Assembly: GCA_947630865.1 (NCBI GenBank)
Contig: CANRJE010000037.1
Location: 1-11,498 of the forward strand
Reading direction: 5' to 3'
DNA: 11,498 bases
Origin: an uncultured Bacilli bacterium
Lineage (GTDB): Bacteria; Bacillota_I; Bacilli_A; RF39; UBA660
A model generated the notes under the pieces. It was not told the origin of the DNA and did not search any database. It was given only the letters and a program-made list of their open reading frames with translations. A program made the position numbers and the translations under genes. Shown piece after piece: positions 6,674 to 11,498 of the stretch; the first letter of the stretch is position 1; the number at the start of each line of letters is the position of its first letter.

Positions 6674-6692
6674 AATCATAAGGGATGATAAG

Positions 6693-8387
6693 ATGAAAGA
6701 ATTATTAAGATTTAAATATAAAAATACAGAGTTATGTTTATTAGAAAATGAAGGTAAACTTTATTATGTTAAGATAGTTAATGGAAATTTTATTTTTGAT
6801 ATAACGGAAGAAGAAAGAGAAATAATAAATAAAGTTTTAGCTAAATTAACTCCTTCAAGAAATATATATGATTTTGGATTTATAAAATATAATCAAAAAA
6901 GATATAGACATTTTTATGATATGGATAGAAATTTTCATCTTTTCTATGAGGGTGAAGATTTAAAACTTCCAAATCAAAATGATATGTTAATATTAAATAA
7001 AGTTTTTAATAATCAAGAAGAATATTTTGCTTATCGAAAGAGTGATCAAGATAATTTTTATAAACCTAAAAAAGTTATTAAAAGAGTTATTGCTATTGGT
7101 TTATCATTTGTAGCTATTGTTTATATAACATCAGAAGGAATTAAATATTTAAATAATAAGTTTAAAATAGAACCAATTTCTCCAATTGTAATAGCTAGTG
7201 AAGTTAAACCAACAAGACCACCAAAAGTTAATGATATTCCTCTTGCATATGATGATCCTTTACTTCCTAAAGTCTCACATAATCATGAAGTTATAAAACC
7301 AGAAATGGAAGATATTTATAAAGCTATTGAAGATAATATATATATAAGTCAAGAAGAAAAAGAGTTACTTAAAAATACTTGTGCTTATTATTATGATAGT
7401 ATTGATTACATTGAAGAGAAAATTGTTTATACACTTCGTAATTTAAAAATAGAATATATTAAGAATCCTAGTGAAAATGGAGTTAAGGGAATAGCTGATA
7501 AAGTTACAGGAGTAATTAGAATTTATAATGCTGAGAATTTTAATGAAGCCCCAAAAGATGTTTTAGAAGAAGAGGGGGGACATTTTTTAAATTCTCAAAC
7601 TACTCCAAGTTATGGTGTCAATTTTTATGAATTTTTAATTAAATTAAATAAATATGAAAAAGATATTTATTATGGTAATTCTAATAATGGATATAATTCA
7701 TTATATTCTGATAACTATTGTTATGCTTTAGCATTGTTTTTAGATAAAGATACATTAAATAAGGCTTTAGTAAATTCTGATCCTAACATTATAATCGAGA
7801 ATTTGAAAAAAATTATACCTGATGGGTCTCTTGCTTTAAATTTATTGATTAATATTGATGCTTATGAAAACCTTGTTACAAGTGTTGTTAAAGGTGAAGT
7901 TGGACATGAGGCTGAAGATACTTTAAAATATTTAAGAAAATCAATTGAAGCTACTTTAAATGCTTATTATAATGCTAAATATCAAGATACAAATGAAGAT
8001 AATCTTAATATTTTATATTTCATAGATAAAGATAGAGCTATTGATATCATAGGAAAAGAATTAGAAATTGATAATGAGACAATTTCAGCAATTAAAAAAA
8101 ATCCTGATATGATAGTGCTTAATTCAAGAAAAGGTATATTCGTTCCTGATACAAGTATGAATTTAGCAGTGCCAGTTTATCATCGTGAAGAACCTAAAAT
8201 TTATTCAAAAGATGAATTATTAATTGGAAAAGATGGATTAAAATATGATAGTATTGATGAAATTATGCATGATCCAAACTTATTTCAAGTTGATTATGAG
8301 CATTATCGTTATGTGATTATTGAAGAAAGTTATGATTTATATAATGTACCTGATACTATCTCTAAAGATACAAAAAGTATGAGGTAA
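6693..8387 (+). CDS. Single-pass membrane protein, degenerate metallopeptidase paralogue (pseudoenzyme candidate)
   Basis: The 564-residue protein comes in three parts. Residues 1-128 form a cytoplasmic domain I do not recognise. Residues about 131-148 are one hydrophobic helix preceded by KPKKVIKR, so N-inside, C-outside. Residues about 160-205 are a proline-containing linker (KPTRPPK, DDPLLPK), followed by a roughly 350-residue extracytoplasmic domain. It is paralogous to the next gene over its whole length: both share an (I/L)(S/T)xEEKE helix, a YY(N/D)AK(Y/F) segment and the N-terminal domain. Where the paralogue has HELYH, this one reads EEGGH (residues 293-297). Where the paralogue has the Glu pair before YFYRIA, it reads Asp-Asn before YCYALA (340-341). 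It has therefore lost the first zinc His and the probable Glu ligand, and is unlikely to be catalytic. It is the first gene of a two-gene operon. Its stop is two bases before the next ATG. Confidence 0.75.
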   Translation: MKELLRFKYKNTELCLLENEGKLYYVKIVNGNFIFDITEEEREIINKVLAKLTPSRNIYDFGFIKYNQKRYRHFYDMDRNFHLFYEGEDLKLPNQNDMLILNKVFNNQEEYFAYRKSDQDNFYKPKKVIKRVIAIGLSFVAIVYITSEGIKYLNNKFKIEPISPIVIASEVKPTRPPKVNDIPLAYDDPLLPKVSHNHEVIKPEMEDIYKAIEDNIYISQEEKELLKNTCAYYYDSIDYIEEKIVYTLRNLKIEYIKNPSENGVKGIADKVTGVIRIYNAENFNEAPKDVLEEEGGHFLNSQTTPSYGVNFYEFLIKLNKYEKDIYYGNSNNGYNSLYSDNYCYALALFLDKDTLNKALVNSDPNIIIENLKKIIPDGSLALNLLINIDAYENLVTSVVKGEVGHEAEDTLKYLRKSIEATLNAYYNAKYQDTNEDNLNILYFIDKDRAIDIIGKELEIDNETISAIKKNPDMIVLNSRKGIFVPDTSMNLAVPVYHREEPKIYSKDELLIGKDGLKYDSIDEIMHDPNLFQVDYEHYRYVIIEESYDLYNVPDTISKDTKSMR

Positions 8388-8389
8388 AA

Positions 8390-10024
8390 ATGCAGAAAGT
8401 TTTAAGTTTCAAAGATGATGATAAAGAATTAATTTTATTTCTTGATAATAAAAAGTTATGTTATGGAAAAAAGATTAAGTCTAAGATAAGTTATGATTTA
8501 GATACCAATGAAATTAAATTAATAAAGAAAGTTTTAAGGAGGTTTTTACCATCTGATTATTTAATAGATATGGGAGAAATTTCTTTTGAAAATAAAAAAA
8601 TTAAAACATATTTTGATTATGAAAGCGGTAGATATCATTTTTATCATAATGAAAAATTACCAACTTTAGATGAATTTATTAAATTGAATAAAATGTATAA
8701 TCAAAGGGAAGAATTTGTTTATGAAGATTCTAATGATGATTTAGATAAAGATTTTTTAGATAGTTTAGATGATGAAAATTCTAAAGAGGATTATATTTTA
8801 GAAAAAATTAAAGTTGGGGAAAAGTATATAAAAGTTATATTTAGTTTAACTTTGATTTATCTTTTGAATTTTATATTAATAAATTATGGGCCAACTACTT
8901 ATGGTGCTTTAAGTTATCAAGCTAAAAATAAAATTTTAAATGCAATTGAAAGAGTTACAGATTTTTCTTCTAATGATTTAACTAGTAAAAAGGTAATAGA
9001 AACTATTAATCAAAATCCAAATTTAACAGAAGAAGAAAAAGAATTTTATCTTAGAGAATTAGATTTCATTGAAGATCAAGCTCCTTATATCGATCAATCT
9101 GATTTTTTAGATACGATATCTAAGCTTGATATAGTTTATAATCAAAATGCAAGTGATGATAAGAATGTAGGAGGTTCTTGGAATAAAGAATATAGAGTTA
9201 ATATCTATGCAACAAATGGTTATTCAAATGCTTCTAAAATTAAATTAAGACATGAATTGTATCATACTGTTACTCAAAAAGAAGCAATTGATGATTCAAA
9301 AAATACTTTTGTTATTCCTTTTTATGAAATTTTAAATAGACAAATGGGAAACGAATATGAAGGAGGAAGTGTTTTAAATCCTGAAGCTTATGATAGTAGT
9401 TATGCTTGGTTAGAAGAATATTTTTATCGAATTGCAAGACTTTTTAAACCTGAAACTTTAAGAAAATTTCATGCTGTTCCTAATCATGAATATTTAATAT
9501 CTGAGTTAGTAGAAATCATTAAAGATGTTGATAAAGCATATCAATTATTTGATGCTTTATATCAATATGATCATGCTTATAAAGCTATTGAATTTCGTCA
9601 TCAAAAACTTTTAGAAATAAAATCTCTTACTGATTGGGAAGAGACATTAAGAGAATCACGACAAAAGTTAGATTCTTTAATAAAAGAATACTATGATGCA
9701 AAGTTTAAAGATGTTAGTAATTATCAAAATGATTTAGAATACATTTATCTATATGATAAAACACTTGCTTTAAAAATGATAAATGAGGATATTAATTATA
9801 AAGATGAATTTAGTTATATGAAAGAGAACTCTTATATTGTAAAAGGACCTAATTATTTTAATTTAGAAGATACTGATTTTGTTATTGCAATTCCTCGTCC
9901 TTGGAATGAAATAATTGATGAAAATGGTAATTTAATTGAAGAGCAAGGGCATGATTTTTATTATTATGATTATAGTTTAAAAGAAAAAAGAATTATTAAT
10001 CAAAATGATAGAAAAATAATATAG
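8390..10024 (+). CDS. Single-pass membrane-anchored putative zinc metallopeptidase
   Basis: This 544-residue paralogue of the preceding gene has the same plan. The N-terminal cytoplasmic domain covers residues 1-110, with a matching PTLDEFIKLNKMYNQREEF end. An acidic stretch rich in Asp, Glu and Ser follows at 111-137. A transmembrane helix spans about 146-165, then an extracytoplasmic domain. The latter holds HELYH (288-292) on an amphipathic helix and, about 50 residues later, LEEYFYRIARLF (341-352). One of Glu342 and Glu343 is the likely third zinc ligand, giving a gluzincin-like site. No named family is recognised and the substrate is unknown. The ribosome site GAGGT (8381-8385) overlaps the stop of the upstream gene, so translation is probably coupled and the two products made in fixed proportion. 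That suits a complex of an active and an inactive subunit, which is inferred. Confidence 0.75.
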   Translation: MQKVLSFKDDDKELILFLDNKKLCYGKKIKSKISYDLDTNEIKLIKKVLRRFLPSDYLIDMGEISFENKKIKTYFDYESGRYHFYHNEKLPTLDEFIKLNKMYNQREEFVYEDSNDDLDKDFLDSLDDENSKEDYILEKIKVGEKYIKVIFSLTLIYLLNFILINYGPTTYGALSYQAKNKILNAIERVTDFSSNDLTSKKVIETINQNPNLTEEEKEFYLRELDFIEDQAPYIDQSDFLDTISKLDIVYNQNASDDKNVGGSWNKEYRVNIYATNGYSNASKIKLRHELYHTVTQKEAIDDSKNTFVIPFYEILNRQMGNEYEGGSVLNPEAYDSSYAWLEEYFYRIARLFKPETLRKFHAVPNHEYLISELVEIIKDVDKAYQLFDALYQYDHAYKAIEFRHQKLLEIKSLTDWEETLRESRQKLDSLIKEYYDAKFKDVSNYQNDLEYIYLYDKTLALKMINEDINYKDEFSYMKENSYIVKGPNYFNLEDTDFVIAIPRPWNEIIDENGNLIEEQGHDFYYYDYSLKEKRIINQNDRKII

Positions 10025-10054
10025 TTGTATTTATATAGGAAAATTTAGTATAAT
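10025..10054 (+). promoter_or_regulatory. Promoter of the DUF362 gene
   Basis: TTGTAT (-35, 10025-10030) and TATAAT (-10, 10049-10054) with an 18-bp spacer. The -35 box begins at the base after the upstream stop codon. No terminator separates this gene from the membrane operon, so read-through is also possible. Confidence 0.7.
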
Positions 10055-10074
10055 AAGATTAGAAAGGAATTTAT

Positions 10075-10950
10075 ATGGAAAAAGCAAAAGTTTATTTTAC
10101 TAAAGAAGTATCAGGAGAAGCTTTAGTAAAAATGTTTAAAAAATTAGAAAAAGATTTACCAGGTAAAATTGCTATTAAATTGCATTCTGGGGAAGAAGGA
10201 AATCAAAATTATTTAAGACCAGAATTTGTAAAACCTATAGTTGATTATTTAAAGGGAACAGTTGTTGAATGTAATACGGCTTATGATGGTGAAAGAGATA
10301 CAACTGAAAAACATTTAAAATTAATGGAAAATCACGGTTGGAGTAAGAATTTTAATGTTGATATTATGGACCAAGATGGTGAAATAGTTTTAGATATTCC
10401 AAATGGTAAAGTCTTAAAGAAGAATTATGTTGGTTCACATATTGAAAATTATGATTCAATGCTTGTTTTATCACATTTTAAGGGGCATCCTATGGGAGGA
10501 TATGGTGGTGCTTTAAAGCAGTTATCAATAGGCGTTGCATCTGGTCATGGAAAAAGATATATTCATTGTTGTGGACATGATGGAAGTTATGAGGATATGT
10601 TTAATCAAAACCAAGATACTTTTTTAGAATCAATGGCTGATGCAGCATCTTCTGTTGTTAATTATTTTAAAGATAATATTGCTTATATTAATGTAATGTG
10701 CAATATGTCAGTTGATTGTGATTGTTGTAATGTTGCTGAAGATCCTTGTATGGAAGATATTGGTATCTTAGCTAGTTTAGATCCTGTTGCTATTGATCAA
10801 GCTTGTATTGATTTAGTTGAGAAATCCGATGATAAAGGAAGAGATCATCTACTTGAAAGAATTAATTCAAGACATGGAAAACATACAATTGATGCTGCAG
10901 AGAATTTAAAAGTAGGTACAAAAGATTATGAGTTGATTAACGTTCAATAG
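10075..10950 (+). CDS. DUF362 domain protein (putative iron-sulfur protein, no ferredoxin domain)
   Basis: The 291-residue protein matches the DUF362 family. It has an N-terminal KIAIKLHSGEEGNQNYLRPE segment and a central SHFKGHPMGGYGGALKQLS (residues 133-151), followed by IGVASGHGK. A cysteine-rich segment follows (Cys209, 215, 217, 218 and 225), then DIGILASLDPVAIDQAC (228-244). These are conserved blocks of DUF362 proteins, which are thought to bind Fe-S clusters but have no settled function. Many relatives carry an added ferredoxin domain with a CxxCxxCxxxCP motif. None is present here, and the length fits the ferredoxin-free form. There is no signal peptide or membrane segment, so it is cytosolic. 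The start has GAAAGGA (10062-10068) six bases before the ATG. Its own promoter and a probable terminator make it a separate unit. Family confident, function unknown. Confidence 0.9.
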   Translation: MEKAKVYFTKEVSGEALVKMFKKLEKDLPGKIAIKLHSGEEGNQNYLRPEFVKPIVDYLKGTVVECNTAYDGERDTTEKHLKLMENHGWSKNFNVDIMDQDGEIVLDIPNGKVLKKNYVGSHIENYDSMLVLSHFKGHPMGGYGGALKQLSIGVASGHGKRYIHCCGHDGSYEDMFNQNQDTFLESMADAASSVVNYFKDNIAYINVMCNMSVDCDCCNVAEDPCMEDIGILASLDPVAIDQACIDLVEKSDDKGRDHLLERINSRHGKHTIDAAENLKVGTKDYELINVQ

Positions 10951-10961
10951 TAATCTTTTTT
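10920..10961 (+). terminator. Probable terminator at the end of the DUF362 gene
   Basis: A 9-bp stem (AAAAGATTA 10920-10928 with TAATCTTTT 10951-10959) runs into six T (10956-10961). The loop is long (22 bases) and may contain a small inner TTGA/TCAA helix. The left arm is inside the coding end of the gene. The large loop lowers confidence. Confidence 0.55.
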
Positions 10962-11217
10962 ATTATTTAAAAGTAATTTTATATCATTTTTTTAATAAGT
11001 AATAAATGTTATGAAATTTGTCGAGAAAATTTGGAATGTTAAAAATTAAGGATTAAAATCATAAAAAAATTAAAGAGTTATTTGAATTTTATATATTTTA
11101 ACATAAAAAGATTAAATAGTATAAGATAATTAGATTGTCTTTAATTAACAAATTTTATATTTAAAAAGTGATAAGTAAAATGTCTAAAAAACTGGATTGC
11201 CTGACTTACTATAAATT
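10962..11217. other. Non-coding AT-rich spacer with nothing recognised
   Basis: With its flanks this is a gene-free stretch of about 310 bases between the DUF362 stop and the convergent gene. I found no reading frame with a ribosome site, no tRNA, no clear promoter and no strong hairpin. The least A/T-rich part (11181-11210, containing GGATTGCCTGACTTAC) forms only weak pairings. Confidence 0.5.
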
Positions 11218-11247
11218 AAAAATAGAAAGCATGAACTTTCTATTTTT
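11218..11247. terminator. Bidirectional terminator downstream of the Rpn-tail gene
   Basis: A 12-bp perfect stem (AAAAATAGAAAG 11218-11229 with CTTTCTATTTTT 11236-11247) has a 6-base loop. It is followed by T-rich sequence on both strands. It would end the minus-strand gene at 11261 and stop plus-strand read-through from the DUF362 side. Confidence 0.85.
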
Positions 11248-11260
11248 ATTAATGTTTTAA

Positions 11261-11485
11261 TTACTTAGATTCTTCAATTATCTTTTTAACTTCATCAAGA
11301 CTTAATTTAGTAACTTCAGATATCATTTCTAAATCCATATTTTTCTTATTGAGCTCAATAACTGTTTCGTGTTTGTTTTTTAAAATTCCTTGAGAAATTC
11401 CTAACTGAATACCTTCATTTCTAGCATCATTTAACCTAATATTACGTTCAATCTCTCTTAAATAATCATTCATTTCTTGACTCAT
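11261..11485 (-). CDS. Short coiled protein resembling the C-terminal tail of Rpn/PD-(D/E)XK transposase-type nucleases
   Basis: The product has 74 residues if it starts at the ATG at 11485. It has a charged coiled N-terminal half, then ARNEGIQLGISQGILK (residues about 21-36), then MDLEMISEVTKLSLDEVKKIIEES at the end. An [x]EG(I)xxG repeat followed by a 'MIxEVTxLSxxEVxxI' helix-turn-helix-like end is the usual tail of Rpn-type (PDDEXK_2) recombination-promoting nucleases, which run about 250-300 residues. The nuclease domain is not visible. Either this is a standalone tail remnant, or the gene continues past the right edge, because the frame stays open for the four remaining codons. GGGAGG five bases before the ATG, and the in-frame CGG that a longer frame would need there (a codon I find nowhere else here), favour a true start at 11485. 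Confidence 0.6.
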   Translation of the reverse strand: MSQEMNDYLREIERNIRLNDARNEGIQLGISQGILKNKHETVIELNKKNMDLEMISEVTKLSLDEVKKIIEESK

Positions 11486-11490
11486 AAAAT

Positions 11491-11496
11491 CCTCCC
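11491..11496 (-). promoter_or_regulatory. Shine-Dalgarno that supports the 74-residue start
   Basis: On the minus strand GGGAGG stands five bases before the ATG at 11485. It is the most G-rich ribosome-site match in the window and supports initiation here rather than read-in from a longer gene. Confidence 0.6.
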
Positions 11497-11498
11497 GA

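Noticed and set aside
10962..11217. Small RNA or riboswitch in the 3' spacer
   Set aside because: Only weak pairings and no clear promoter were seen. The one strong hairpin nearby (11218-11247) is a bidirectional terminator.
1..11498. CRISPR arrays, insertion sequences or tandem repeats
   Set aside because: No regularly spaced repeats, terminal inverted repeats with a transposase, or tandem arrays could be found by eye.

Overview
The window is very AT-rich DNA (stops, spacers and codon choice all lean to A/T) from a low-GC Gram-positive bacterium. Evidence for Bacillota: strong Shine-Dalgarno sequences, sigma-A-type promoters, tRNAs with encoded CCA, and a miaB gene directly followed by a YlbF/YmcA-family gene, the same order as ymcB-ymcA in Bacillus. 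TGA ends the gene at 3694-5442 and Trp is written TGG, so the code is standard and not the Mycoplasma code. My best guess is an uncultured Bacilli/RF39- or Erysipelotrichia-like lineage. That is inference.

Layout. (1) 3-1019: the 3' end of a surface or pilin-like protein, closed by a terminator. (2) 1049-3314: a promoter and a tight three-gene operon, miaB, a YlbF/YmcA-like gene and an unrecognised 156-residue gene. (3) 3339-3492: a long hairpin, tRNA-Arg(CCT) and a terminator. (4) 3633-5522: a monocistronic 582-residue putative cytosolic zinc metallopeptidase. (5) 5537-5713: tRNA-Arg(CCG) with its promoter and a terminator shared with the convergent gene. (6) 5712-6551, minus strand: a Fic-fold protein whose motif histidine is glutamine. 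(7) 6645-10024: a divergently transcribed two-gene operon of paralogous single-pass membrane proteins. The second has an intact HExxH zinc motif and the first has a degenerate one. (8) 10025-10961: a DUF362 protein. (9) 10962-11217: a spacer in which I see nothing. (10) 11218-11498, minus strand: a short coiled, Rpn-like C-terminal tail ORF.

The most interesting part is 5712-10024. Divergent promoters about 10 bp apart drive a Fic-like protein without its base histidine on one side. On the other side is a membrane-anchored peptidase/pseudopeptidase pair that shares a cytoplasmic domain I do not recognise. A working idea is a membrane-bound proteolytic or sensory device in which the dead paralogue regulates or presents substrate to the live one. 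Nothing in the sequence proves it. The rest looks like housekeeping or ordinary accessory content.
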